Below are positions 25,667 to 34,584 of a stretch of 64,000 bases of DNA, in pieces. Source of the stretch: Microcaldota archaeon (GTDB taxonomy: Archaea > Micrarchaeota > Micrarchaeia > Micrarchaeales > CABMGC01). The translations under genes were made by a program, and so were the position numbers. The first letter of the stretch is position 1. Each line of letters opens with the position of its first letter. Below the pieces are notes generated by a model that did not search any database, had not been told where the DNA came from, and worked only from the letters and a program-made list of their open reading frames with translations. The stretch lies in NCBI GenBank assembly GCA_021817325.1, contig JAKAVK010000007.1, forward strand, positions 1 through 64,000, read 5' to 3'.

Positions 25667-26125
25667 ATGGGAGACCTTTCGAAACAGAAGAGCGTAGTCC
25701 AGCAATTGGGCCGCTTACCAAAGGAACAAGGGCCAGTTGTCATTCCGGGGGGAATCGCGGATGACGCTGAGAGTAGGATCATAGGGATGCATGTTTTTGG
25801 TAATCTTTACGACCTAGATCCGAAGGTAATCAACGACAAGGAGTTGTTGACGAAGACAGTCCTCGACGCAATAAAGATAGCGAACATGACACTGGTTGAG
25901 CACAGGTCATGGGGATTCGGCGGCAAGAAGGGAGGCATATCCGTCATGGCCCTGATAACCGAGAGCCATGTGGTGCTCCACACCTGGAACGAGTACAGGT
26001 ATGCCACCCTGGACATATACACATGCGGGACCACGTCAAACCCAAATGCGGCGTTCGATCACATCGTTTCAGTATTGAAGCCCAAGAGACACAAGAAGTA
26101 TTTTGCCGACAGATCGAGCAACTGA
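25667..26125 (+). CDS. speH: Pyruvoyl-dependent AdoMet/arginine decarboxylase proenzyme
   Basis: The 152-residue proenzyme matches the small SpeH family: H-V-F-G-N-L-Y-D, then [13 protein letters not shown], then [21 protein letters not shown]-type core and TCG. Self-cleavage is expected between Glu99 and Ser100 to give the pyruvoyl group; Cys120 is the conserved catalytic cysteine. In archaea this fold includes both S-adenosylmethionine decarboxylases and arginine decarboxylases, and sequence reading alone does not separate them. Either step supplies polyamines, needed for hypusine on aIF5A. It has a 30-residue N-terminal extension before the core. Confidence 0.87.
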   Translation: MGDLSKQKSVVQQLGRLPKEQGPVVIPGGIADDAESRIIGMHVFGNLYDLDPKVINDKELLTKTVLDAIKIANMTLVEHRSWGFGGKKGGISVMALITESHVVLHTWNEYRYATLDIYTCGTTSNPNAAFDHIVSVLKPKRHKKYFADRSSN

Positions 26126-26126
26126 G

Positions 26127-26179
26127 CATTGCGCTGCCAGGAATATACAACTGCTTAGCGCAAGCGCTGCGGCGCAATG
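26127..26179. other. Inverted repeat after the decarboxylase gene
   Basis: CATTGCGC at 26127-26134 pairs with GCGCAATG at 26172-26179, starting two bases past the stop codon. A smaller AGCG...CGCT stem lies within. It may mark the transcript end between two convergent genes. Confidence 0.35.
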
Positions 26180-26223
26180 GCCGCCGTGTCCTCAATGCGC
26201 TACTCTGCCCTGGCATATTATGG

Positions 26224-27240
26224 TCAGTGCAGGATAGTCTGGTTGCAGCCTGCAGGTTCTGCTATCTGGCCGCTTATTATCAGCTTTAGGTAGCCCAGGT
26301 ATGGCACGCTGGCAACTCTGTATCCTACAATGCTGCTTTGGCTTGGCGGATAATTGGCAAACTGCATGTCCAATCCCTGGTTATTGTCCCCCTTAGTGAG
26401 CAGGTAGTATGTTCCGCCTGCGTCTATCGCTGCTACCACCCTGTGTATTATGTCACCGCTGAACGTGTCCTCCGCATTTGTCCTGTAGATAATTATCGGA
26501 TTGGAGTAGCTCTCATTGATTGAGACATTTGCTATCTGTATTGCGGTAGTGTACACTATTCCGTACTCGCTGCCATCCACTGCGACGTTGCCCGTGGTAT
26601 AACTATACCTTATGAGGTTGCTCTGCTGCGTGGCGTTATTCACCATACAGTGGCCGTAGTTGTACGGTTGGTCTGCATAAGAGTACTCGATTATGCACTT
26701 GGTGTTGTAAAGGCCTACCGAGTAAGCCACATTGTGCGGTATTACTCCGTTGGGGAGTATCTGCGCCGGGTCGTTGTTCACGTATGGATAATACGCAAGG
26801 AACTCGTTGTGCATGTTGCTGAGCATCGAGCTGTAGGCGGCTGCACTCACGTTGACTATAGGCACATTGTTGGTTCTTAGGAACGAGGACATGTTTGGTA
26901 TGCCATGCAGCAGCACCACATCGCCCCTCTGCAGCTGCGGCAGCATGCTGCAGCTGGTAACCACGTCGAGCGGCGCCGTTGTCTGCATCGCCACTGCAAG
27001 CACCACCCAGAACACCGCCACCACCGCAAGTGCTATGCCTACGTCAATTAGGCTCTTCTTCCATCCCTCATTCCTTATACTGTCCCTTAACTCGATGTAC
27101 AGGATGGCTATTATTGCAAAGAAGACTAGCAGCCCTATTGCTATGTTATTTGTTACTGCGTAAAGGACCACCGAAATTACAAGCAGGGGATATAGGATCA
27201 ACAGGAGTCTCTCTGGTTTCCTCTTCCTTCTAGATGTCAA
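26224..27240 (-). CDS. Signal peptidase I (S26, archaeal Sec11-like), long form
   Basis: The 338-residue protein starts at TTG 27240, with GGTG five bases upstream. It has about three N-terminal hydrophobic helices (residues 10-95), then the catalytic serine in TSCSMLPQLQRGDVVLLHG. GDIIHRVVAA supplies the histidine used instead of lysine in archaeal/ER enzymes, and LTKGDNNQGLD the conserved Asp region. A final hydrophobic segment follows. It removes signal peptides at the outer membrane face. About 120 residues separate the serine and histidine motifs, much more than usual, forming an extra N-x-S/T-rich loop. Confidence 0.85.
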   Translation of the reverse strand: MTSRRKRKPERLLLILYPLLVISVVLYAVTNNIAIGLLVFFAIIAILYIELRDSIRNEGWKKSLIDVGIALAVVAVFWVVLAVAMQTTAPLDVVTSCSMLPQLQRGDVVLLHGIPNMSSFLRTNNVPIVNVSAAAYSSMLSNMHNEFLAYYPYVNNDPAQILPNGVIPHNVAYSVGLYNTKCIIEYSYADQPYNYGHCMVNNATQQSNLIRYSYTTGNVAVDGSEYGIVYTTAIQIANVSINESYSNPIIIYRTNAEDTFSGDIIHRVVAAIDAGGTYYLLTKGDNNQGLDMQFANYPPSQSSIVGYRVASVPYLGYLKLIISGQIAEPAGCNQTILH

Positions 27241-27271
27241 TAATACACCACTAAACTATTGCCAGCGAATG

Positions 27272-30200
27272 TTATTTATTGCTGCCCCTGCCCCTCCGTG
27301 AAACCTGGGAAGCCCGCTCATTGCTGCTGGCCACCGCACTCGCCTCGCTAGATGCCTGCACCTTCTGCGGTGCGATTCCGCTGCCCGCGTCTACCTGCCC
27401 TGTGGCCCCACTGCCCTGGCTTGCGATTAGCTGTCCCTTTACCATGCTGGCAACCTCCAGGCCCAGCGCCTTTGATTCCTCGTTTGTCATCACCACCCCG
27501 ATTGCGGTGTCCGCATTGACTATCAGCGAGTCGTTGTGGCTGACCACTATGAACTGCGCATCAGAGCTCATCTGCTTTATCAGCAGCGAGAGCTTCTTCG
27601 AGTTCTCCTTGTCGAGCGCCGAATCCACCTCGTCAAAGACGTAGAGCGCTGAGGGCTTGCACAGGTGTATGGCGAGCAGCAGCATTAGGGAGATGAGGGA
27701 TTTCTGGCCGCCCGACATGGAGTTGAGCACCTTCTCCCCCTTCTCGTTCTTTATCCTTATCTCAAGGCCGCTGTTGAACGGGTCTGTTGGCGCGTTTAGC
27801 TCTATCGATGCCTTGCCCTCGAATACGTAGTTGAAGAGCTTGGAGAAGTTCTTATTCACATCGTTGAATGTATTCATGAAGATCTGAAGCTTCTTTGAAT
27901 CTATCTCGTCTATCATCCTAAGTATCGCCTGCTTTTCAACCTCAAGGGTGTTGGCACGCGACTCGGCCTCATCAACGCTCTTCTTTCTCTCCTCATACAG
28001 CTCCGGCGCCTTGAGGTTGACATTGCCCAGCTCCGCAAGCTTAGAGCCCAGCACCACGACCTCCTTCTCCATCGACTCGAGGCTCTCCTTGATCGGCTCT
28101 GCATCCTGCCCATAAGCGGCAAGCTCAGCGACTATGTCGTTGAGCCTGACCTCAGTCTGGCTCCTGCTCATCTTCAGCTCGTTAAGGTCTCTCTCGATGT
28201 TGCTCTGCTGAACTCCAAGCGCGCCGTTCTCCTGGCCAAGCTTTGAGAGCTCTACGTCTATGGCGTTGAGCCTCTCATATGCCTTCTTGTTGGACTCGCT
28301 GCTCCTGCTCATCTCCTTCTCGATCTCTGACTTCTGCTTAGCAAGCTGCGCCAGTTTCCTCTCCATCTCCTTTACCGCCGAAACCGTCTTCCTGTTCAGT
28401 TCCTTTCTCTGCGAGATCTGGGCATCCAGCTCCTTCTTCCTCTTCTCGAGCAGCTGGTACTCTGTTCTTGCTTCGGCATTCCTGACCTTCAGCACATCCA
28501 ATTGCGCCCTGATCCTCTCTATACGCTCCTTCTCGGCCTTTGACATCCCGTGCCTTGCAACCTCCTTTGACGACTCGATCGCCTTGTTATAAGCGGCGCG
28601 CAGCCTCTCCTTCGCATCCTTGAGCCCGCTCTCCACCTGTTCTCTGCGGGCAAGCAGTCCGTCGAGCCTCTTGTTGGCGCCGGCTGCCCTCCCTTCGGCG
28701 TCACTTAGTTTTGCGGTTATCTCCTTTATGGATGCTGCATACTTGCCGGCTACGGCCTCCGATTCGGTTATCTCGCTCTCGTAGCCACGCGCTCGCATCT
28801 CCAGCGAAGCCTGCTCCTTCCTCGCGCTGAATATGCGCGCCTGCAGCGTCTCTGTCCCCTTCTTCAGCGCATCCCTCTGCTCTTCAAGACTCTTTATCTG
28901 ATTCTCAAGGAAGCCAAGCGAGATCCTCTTTTTTACGGATCCGCCAGATACTATTCCCGACTGCTCGACAAGGTCGCCTGACAGGGTGGCATACCTGTGC
29001 TTTCCCACGCCGTAACTCTTTGCCTGTGCTATGTCCTTGACTATGTATGAGTTGTTGAATATGTACTGGAAAACCCTCCTGAACCTGGGTTCAAAGTCTA
29101 TCACGTCAATGACAGGGGAGATTCCCCGCTCCTTTGCGAATTCCTCTGCAACGTTCACCTCTTTTATCGGTATGAAGGTGGCCCTCCCGAGGTTGTTGCT
29201 TTTAAGGTAGGTGATTATCTTGTTTGCGGTGTCCACAGAGTCAACCACGAAGTACTCGAACCTGCTGCCTGCGGCGGCCTCTACAGCATACAGGAACCGC
29301 TCGTCATACTTGCAGAGCTGCGAGGCCTTTCCGTAGAAGCCGTCCTTGTCGCCAAATCTGGAGCCTATCTTATCGAGCAGGCCTCCCTCGCGCGACTGTG
29401 TCACGGCCCACTGCTCCCTTAGCGAGAGTACCTTGGAATTTATGCTCTCGAGCTCCCTGCCCATCCTGTGCAGCTGCGCCTCATTGGTCCTTATATCGGC
29501 CCCGCATCCGTCTGCGCTTGAGTTAACCTCGGCCATTCCCTGCCTCTTGCGCTGGACGTCGCCCATCTTCTCCTTCAGCATCTCAGTGTACCGTTCCAGC
29601 TCCCTTTTGTACTCCTCGCACTGCGGCACAAGCGATGCCACTTCAGTATTGGCTTGCGAGATGCTGGCCTGGACCTGCGAAAACTCCGCCTCAAGCCTCT
29701 GTATCGTGGCGTTCAGCGCGGCTATGTCCTTCTCCGAGTTGTCAGTCTCCACCTGCGCAGCCGCTTCGCCGCCAACCTGCTTTGTCAGCTCGACAATGCC
29801 CTTTGTCGTCTCCTCTACAATGTCCTTGTCAGAAAGCATCGTGGCTCCTAGCCTGTCAAGCTCAACGTTAGAATCAGCAACGAACTTGCCGAACTCATCG
29901 ATCGCATTCCTGCCGCCGCTCAATTCAGCCTCGGTGGTTGCGTACTCCTTGCTTGCCGCCTCAAGCCTGGCATTCATCTCCCCAGCGTTTGCGGTGTGGC
30001 TGCCTAGCTCCTTTGTAAGCGCCTGCCTCTCAGAGTTGAATTCGGCCATCCTGCTGCCAAGGTCCGCGATCTTTGCCGCAAGCGCGTTCTTCTTAGAATC
30101 AACTATCGCCATCTTCTTGGTGTATTCGTCAAGCGAATCTGCCAGGGACGCCTTCCTTGAGGCAAGCACGCTGTACCTGAGCAGCCTAAGCCTATCGTTC

Positions 30201-30832
30201 ATCTTAATGTAGCTCTCTGCGGCTTCCTTCTCCTTCTCAAGCTCCCTTATGAACCCTATCCTCTCGTTGAGCATTATCTTGGTCTCGCCTATGCGCTGGC
30301 TTACCGTGTCGAGCTCCTTCATTGTCTCTGCCTTCTTGTGCTCGAACTCCTTGATTCCAGCCGCAATGTCAATGAGTTCTCTCCTCTCCTTGGGTGTCAG
30401 GTCTATTATCCTGTTGATCTCTCCCTGCGCTATTGTGTTGGTCTCGTCAGCACGTATACCGTGCCTGCCAAGAACCTCCATGACCTCCTGCCTTGTCATG
30501 TGCCTGCCGTTGAGCTGGTAGGCCGTCTTGCCGTCCGACCTCACCGTCCTTACCACAACCAGGTTCTCGTCCCCCGCAAACTCCATCCTCACATGTGCCT
30601 TGGCCACGTCCGGCCCCTTCCTCTTCGTGCCGACCGAGAGCAGTTCGTCAAGCTTGCTGACCCGCATCCTGTGCAGCGCCGTCTCCCCAAGCCCGAAAAG
30701 AAGCGCATCGCATATGTTTGACTTGCCGCTGCCGTTCGGCCCAACCACACAGGTGAATCCCTTGCTAAGCAGCAGCTCCGCATGCCTGAAGGACTTAAAC
30801 CTATCTATACCCACGGACTTCAGATAGAGCAT
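27272..30832 (-). CDS. smc: Chromosome segregation protein SMC
   Basis: At 1186 residues this is a full SMC. The N-terminal ATPase half has VVGPNGSGKSNICDALLF, followed by coiled coil, a hinge at about residues 490-650 (FYGKASQLCKYDERFLYAVE through LSGDLVEQSGIVSGG), a second coiled coil, and the C-terminal half with signature SMSGGQKSL and Walker B ALYVFDEVDSALD. It organises and separates chromosomes. A 55-residue tail rich in Ser, Ala and Gly extends past the ATPase and looks disordered. No scpA or scpB kleisin gene is adjacent. Confidence 0.96.
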   Translation of the reverse strand: MLYLKSVGIDRFKSFRHAELLLSKGFTCVVGPNGSGKSNICDALLFGLGETALHRMRVSKLDELLSVGTKRKGPDVAKAHVRMEFAGDENLVVVRTVRSDGKTAYQLNGRHMTRQEVMEVLGRHGIRADETNTIAQGEINRIIDLTPKERRELIDIAAGIKEFEHKKAETMKELDTVSQRIGETKIMLNERIGFIRELEKEKEAAESYIKMNDRLRLLRYSVLASRKASLADSLDEYTKKMAIVDSKKNALAAKIADLGSRMAEFNSERQALTKELGSHTANAGEMNARLEAASKEYATTEAELSGGRNAIDEFGKFVADSNVELDRLGATMLSDKDIVEETTKGIVELTKQVGGEAAAQVETDNSEKDIAALNATIQRLEAEFSQVQASISQANTEVASLVPQCEEYKRELERYTEMLKEKMGDVQRKRQGMAEVNSSADGCGADIRTNEAQLHRMGRELESINSKVLSLREQWAVTQSREGGLLDKIGSRFGDKDGFYGKASQLCKYDERFLYAVEAAAGSRFEYFVVDSVDTANKIITYLKSNNLGRATFIPIKEVNVAEEFAKERGISPVIDVIDFEPRFRRVFQYIFNNSYIVKDIAQAKSYGVGKHRYATLSGDLVEQSGIVSGGSVKKRISLGFLENQIKSLEEQRDALKKGTETLQARIFSARKEQASLEMRARGYESEITESEAVAGKYAASIKEITAKLSDAEGRAAGANKRLDGLLARREQVESGLKDAKERLRAAYNKAIESSKEVARHGMSKAEKERIERIRAQLDVLKVRNAEARTEYQLLEKRKKELDAQISQRKELNRKTVSAVKEMERKLAQLAKQKSEIEKEMSRSSESNKKAYERLNAIDVELSKLGQENGALGVQQSNIERDLNELKMSRSQTEVRLNDIVAELAAYGQDAEPIKESLESMEKEVVVLGSKLAELGNVNLKAPELYEERKKSVDEAESRANTLEVEKQAILRMIDEIDSKKLQIFMNTFNDVNKNFSKLFNYVFEGKASIELNAPTDPFNSGLEIRIKNEKGEKVLNSMSGGQKSLISLMLLLAIHLCKPSALYVFDEVDSALDKENSKKLSLLIKQMSSDAQFIVVSHNDSLIVNADTAIGVVMTNEESKALGLEVASMVKGQLIASQGSGATGQVDAGSGIAPQKVQASSEASAVASSNERASQVSRRGRGSNK

Positions 30833-30931
30833 TTATGCACCGGTCGCAGGTAATAATGGAACAACTAACGCTTAAAACCCTTTCTGTGTGCGCAGGCAGC
30901 TGCAGCTACAAAAGGCCACAATAATGATTCA

Positions 30932-31987
30932 TTACGCAAGCCTGTCCCGCTTTATCATGTGCAGATTTATCAGCGCATGCAGCTGCTGTAGCGTGATAAT
31001 GCCAACCAGCCTTCCCTTAGATACAACAGCCGCTATGGCGGTTCCATCAGACTCCATCCTGTAAAAAGCATCAGCTGCGCTGATACCCTTTTGAATGACT
31101 GGTATGTCTATCGAGATGGAGCCTGCAGCGGCTGCGGGGCCGACCTTCTTGGCTTTTGAGATGTCGACTATCGCATAACCGCCGCCCCTGCGGATCAATA
31201 TGATGTGCGATTTTGTGTTGGCGACAAGCCTGTACAGGCTCCTGACCGCCCTGTTCTCGCCAACCAACGCAAAATGGGTGCTGATAGCGCCCTTTATGCC
31301 AAGCCCCCGCGTCTCCTTGCGCACCTTCATACCGTATTCCTCGGCAGCCACGCCTCCCCATAGGAACCAGATGAATATGACTGTTATGGCAAGGTCAAGT
31401 TCGGTATCGATAAGCGGAAGGCGGGCTACAACCACATAGATGACCGTTCCTACGAAGATAAGAATAAAAGTTATCTTGCTGATCTTTGCGGTGATGTCTG
31501 TGGCCTTGTACCTGTCATACTTCCTGCTAAGGTAGCCCCTGAAAACCCTGCCGCCGTCCATGGGGAACGCAGGCAGCAGGTTGAGAATACCCAGGAATAC
31601 GTTCAATATGAACATCAGAGTAACCAGGCGCGTGATGATTCCAACGGGCGTGAAGATTGAGAGGATGCCAAATAGGCCACCTATGACCAGGCTGGCTATG
31701 GGCCCAACTATAGCGGTGTTGAACTCGACCTTGGGGTCAACATCAATCTCATCAATCATCGATGCGCCGCCAAGGGGCATGAGTATTATCTTCTTCACCT
31801 TCAGTCCGTTCCTCATCGCAGTAACAGAGTGGGCAAGCTCGTGCAGCAGCACGCATACGAAGAGCAATATCCAGATAAGTCCAAACAAGGGGGAGACGAT
31901 CACGAAGAATAATGTCAGCAAGGCGAAGATCCAGTGTAGTTCAATGCTGATGCCGAATATGCTTCCGATCCTAAGCGTGTCAGCCAT
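30932..31987 (-). CDS. Site-2 protease-type M50 metalloprotease with CBS domains
   Basis: The 351-residue membrane protein has the zinc motif LLHELAHSVTA near residues 47-57 and the third ligand in LLPAFPMDGGRVFRG, with about six hydrophobic helices. The last 120 residues hold two CBS-like repeats (one with AIVDISKAKKVG, the second with GTAIAAVVSKGRLVGIITL), which commonly bind adenosyl compounds and regulate. The enzyme cuts transmembrane anchors to release regulators. The substrate is unknown. It diverges from the phosphoesterase gene with a 60-base gap. Confidence 0.9.
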   Translation of the reverse strand: MADTLRIGSIFGISIELHWIFALLTLFFVIVSPLFGLIWILLFVCVLLHELAHSVTAMRNGLKVKKIILMPLGGASMIDEIDVDPKVEFNTAIVGPIASLVIGGLFGILSIFTPVGIITRLVTLMFILNVFLGILNLLPAFPMDGGRVFRGYLSRKYDRYKATDITAKISKITFILIFVGTVIYVVVARLPLIDTELDLAITVIFIWFLWGGVAAEEYGMKVRKETRGLGIKGAISTHFALVGENRAVRSLYRLVANTKSHIILIRRGGGYAIVDISKAKKVGPAAAAGSISIDIPVIQKGISAADAFYRMESDGTAIAAVVSKGRLVGIITLQQLHALINLHMIKRDRLA

Positions 31988-32047
31988 ATTACCAAATACA
32001 TCAATTGCGGTATAAGTATTAATACCTACGTAGACAATCCAGTATCA

Positions 32048-32764
32048 ATGTCAGTCTCATTCATGGAGGGTATTCCGGCCCTCCTTGTTGACGAGGAGAA
32101 ACTCCTGGTCGCAGGCGACCTGCACATAGGCACTGAATTCAAGCTCAGGTCCAGCGGCATGCATTTTCCAAACGCATCGCGCAGGATGGCTGTGCAGCTG
32201 CTCCAGGCATACGGGAGATCAAAGGCAAAAGGCATAGTGCTGCTGGGCGACGTGAAGGACAGCATAACATATCCAAGCAGGGAGGAGATGGCTGCCATGG
32301 CTGACTTCTTCAATACGCTCGAGGGGATCGATCTGACCATAGTCAAAGGGAACCACGATGCGCATATCCAATCTATTCTTGATCGGCTTGGATACAAGGC
32401 TGACGTATGTAATGAACTGCTGCTGGAGAAGACCGCGTTGATACACGGCAATGCGCTGCCCAGCGCCGAAGCGATGCTCAAGGAGCGCATAGTGTCTGCG
32501 CATTCGCATATCGCAGCGGAGATCAACGGGCGCACAGAGAAGGCATGGCTAATTGCAAACCTGTCCACCGGCGCAAAGAAGTTCTACAAGGGATACAACC
32601 GGAGGGCGAAGCTTGTCATAATGCCTGCATTCAACGAGCTGATAGTAGGCATAAGGGTAAACTCAGATCTCGAATGGCACATGCCCCTGATCAGAAACGG
32701 AATATTCACGGCAGAGAAGGCAAAGGTATATGATTTGGATGGTGACCTTGTAGGAACAATATAG
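32048..32764 (+). CDS. Metallophosphoesterase (COG1407-like)
   Basis: The 238-residue protein has the five calcineurin-like motifs: VAGDLHIGTEF, LLGDVKDS, KGNHDAH, ALIHGNALPS and SAHSHIAAE. This order and the C-terminal domain fit the ICC-like predicted phosphohydrolases of archaea. The substrate is not known; some members sit beside helicase genes. It is followed 10 bases later by an exonuclease/phosphatase-fold gene, and the pair may act together on a nucleic acid or nucleotide product. Confidence 0.87.
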   Translation: MSVSFMEGIPALLVDEEKLLVAGDLHIGTEFKLRSSGMHFPNASRRMAVQLLQAYGRSKAKGIVLLGDVKDSITYPSREEMAAMADFFNTLEGIDLTIVKGNHDAHIQSILDRLGYKADVCNELLLEKTALIHGNALPSAEAMLKERIVSAHSHIAAEINGRTEKAWLIANLSTGAKKFYKGYNRRAKLVIMPAFNELIVGIRVNSDLEWHMPLIRNGIFTAEKAKVYDLDGDLVGTI

Positions 32765-32774
32765 GAATGGGATC

Positions 32775-33581
32775 ATGGATCAGAGAGGAATATCGTTTTT
32801 GTATTTGAATATCTATGACGGATGCAGGGAACCGGGCAGGTACAGGCGTCTGGTATCATTCGTAAAGAAGAGGAACCCTGACGTGCTCGGTCTCTCAGAG
32901 CTCAACGGGTGGGACGAAAACGACTTCGCAAGGCTGTCCGATTTCAAGAAGGAGGTAAAGCTGGATTACAGCTTGTTCTGCAGATCGCCGCACGGATACC
33001 ACCTCGCGGTCTTCTCCAGGATACCGTTCATTAAGGCAACGGTCCTCAACGAAGGGATGTGGCACGGGGCGATAGTATCCGAGCTGAGCACAAAAGGCAG
33101 GCACTATGAGGTTGCGATAGCGCACCTCTCGCCGCGTGACGAGGGTGTGCGCACTAGGGAGGCGAAGTCGGTGGTCAGCGCAATAAGGATGAAGAGTGCG
33201 ATCCTTATGGGCGACATGAACTCCCTTTCCAGAGAGGATATCAGGAATCCAGGAAAACTCATGGCTTCGCTCAGGAGCAAGGGCATAAGCAAGTTCGGGC
33301 CGGAGAAGCCCAGGAGCGATACGATTGACGCGATAAGCAAAAAGATGGTAGATGCAACAAGGCTGTTCTCAAAGGTGCCTGGCCACACTGTGCCTACCAA
33401 GTCAAACAGGGACCAAGAGCACTCGGTACCGGTGCGCCTTGATTACGTTTTCATAACCCCTGACCTGAAGCCCCACGTAAAGGCTGCAGGCATACTCAGG
33501 ACGAGTGAGACGGAGAGGATATCCGACCATTATCCGATATTCCTCGACCTCAAGGGGGTCGGCGATTCAGCCGCGCCTTGA
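32775..33581 (+). CDS. Endonuclease/exonuclease/phosphatase family protein (1)
   Basis: The 268-residue protein has the EEP core: F-L-Y-L-N-I-Y-D-G with Asn, LGLSELNGWDEND with the metal-binding Glu, AIAHLSP, LMGDMNSLS with Asp and Asn, and a final ISDHYPIFLDL with the catalytic Asp-His. The fold covers DNA repair endonucleases, RNA deadenylases and phosphatases; substrate is open. It is co-directional with the phosphoesterase 10 bases upstream. The last 15 bases overlap the end of the convergent DHFR gene. Confidence 0.87.
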   Translation: MDQRGISFLYLNIYDGCREPGRYRRLVSFVKKRNPDVLGLSELNGWDENDFARLSDFKKEVKLDYSLFCRSPHGYHLAVFSRIPFIKATVLNEGMWHGAIVSELSTKGRHYEVAIAHLSPRDEGVRTREAKSVVSAIRMKSAILMGDMNSLSREDIRNPGKLMASLRSKGISKFGPEKPRSDTIDAISKKMVDATRLFSKVPGHTVPTKSNRDQEHSVPVRLDYVFITPDLKPHVKAAGILRTSETERISDHYPIFLDLKGVGDSAAP

Positions 33582-34040
33582 GTACTCCACATAGGTGAAC
33601 TCCGAAAAGTCCTCTTCCTTGTCCACCTTCCAGTCCCTCATGCTGAATCTAGGAAAGAAGATGTCGCCGCTATATTCCTTCTTGATGTAAGAGAGCAGCA
33701 TCCTGTCGGCAAATCCTATCACCTGTCTGAAGATCTGCCCTCCTCCAATGACATACGCGTCTGGCCCGTATTCCTTGGCCTTGGCGATAGCCTCATCTAT
33801 TGTCCTGCACACGTCTGTATTCTCAAATCTCCCCGCCGCCCGCGTCACTACGATGTCATGGCCTCCTGCGAACGGATGCCTCATCTCTGCAAAGGTCTTC
33901 CTACCCATCACTATCGTCTTGCCGCGGATAATGTCCATGTAATGCCGCTTCTCCTCACCAATGTTCCATGGCAAGCCAACTCCCGATCTGGCGATCACGC
34001 GCTTCCTAGTCATTGCGGCAACCAAAATTATCAAGCTCAC
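33567..34040 (-). CDS. folA: Dihydrofolate reductase
   Basis: The 157-residue protein shows the DHFR plan: an opening strand LIILVAAM, GLPWNIGEEKRHY with the proline-tryptophan pair and an acidic residue near position 31, TIVMGRKTFAEM binding NADPH, and AYVIGGGQIFRQ with the glycine pair. It reduces dihydrofolate. It starts with GTG 34040; later ATG codons would remove the first strand. No thymidylate synthase is near. Its end overlaps the convergent EEP gene by 15 bases. Confidence 0.93.
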   Translation of the reverse strand: MSLIILVAAMTRKRVIARSGVGLPWNIGEEKRHYMDIIRGKTIVMGRKTFAEMRHPFAGGHDIVVTRAAGRFENTDVCRTIDEAIAKAKEYGPDAYVIGGGQIFRQVIGFADRMLLSYIKKEYSGDIFFPRFSMRDWKVDKEEDFSEFTYVEYSRRG

Positions 34041-34062
34041 ACCAGCCCAATTCCACGCCAGT

Positions 34063-34455
34063 TCACTGCCGCGCCCCTCCTCCTACGATCCCGCCGCCAA
34101 ACGAGATATAGTTATGCGGTATGTCATAAAGCACTATGGCGATGTCATCCGGCAAGATGCCAGCTTGCGCGGCGACCTCCCTGTTTATCTCCTCCAGAAG
34201 CGTCACGTACGTCTCCTCCGATCTTCTACTTTCCGCTGTAATCTCAAGCAGGATGAATTCTTCCGAATAGAAATGGCCATTGAATGACGGCGGATGGAAT
34301 AACTGGGCATCCGGCATCTCGAATACGATCTTAAAGAAGTCATCGGCCTCCGCATTCAGCACCTTCGCAAATGCCCTGTGCACTGCCTGCGAGACCTTCT
34401 CAAGCCGCGAACGCTCATAAACGCCCTGCGGCGCATAGATCTTTACCAAAGGCAT
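34063..34455 (-). CDS. Tautomerase-superfamily protein
   Basis: The 130-residue protein begins MPLVKIYAPQGVYERSRLEK, with the proline after Met that acts as the catalytic base in tautomerases and MSAD-like enzymes. The length indicates two fused beta-alpha-beta units, as in the malonate semialdehyde decarboxylase or cis-CaaD type, rather than the 60-residue 4-oxalocrotonate form. The tail is glycine-rich. Substrate unknown. It is co-directional with DHFR, 22 bases upstream of it. Confidence 0.78.
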   Translation of the reverse strand: MPLVKIYAPQGVYERSRLEKVSQAVHRAFAKVLNAEADDFFKIVFEMPDAQLFHPPSFNGHFYSEEFILLEITAESRRSEETYVTLLEEINREVAAQAGILPDDIAIVLYDIPHNYISFGGGIVGGGARQ

Positions 34456-34562
34456 CCAGGCTCCCTCTAAATATCATTACTTACTAGGATAAAAGCGTAG
34501 TGGAGCCGTACACTTCCAAAGCGGTGCGCGGCCGCGCAGGGGCAAACATCCGCAGGCAAGCC

Positions 34563-34584
34563 ATGATGCCAGCCCAAGCATCAT
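34563..34584 (-). other. 7-bp hairpin overlapping the geranylgeranyl reductase stop
   Basis: ATGATGC at 34563-34569 pairs with GCATCAT at 34578-34584 across an eight-base loop, and includes the stop codon at 34581-34583. It could mark the 3' end of this transcript. The rest of 34456-34562 shows nothing recognisable. Confidence 0.3.

Noticed and set aside
34081-34287. Forward frames opposite the tautomerase gene
   Set aside because: They are shadows of a clear tautomerase with Pro after Met.
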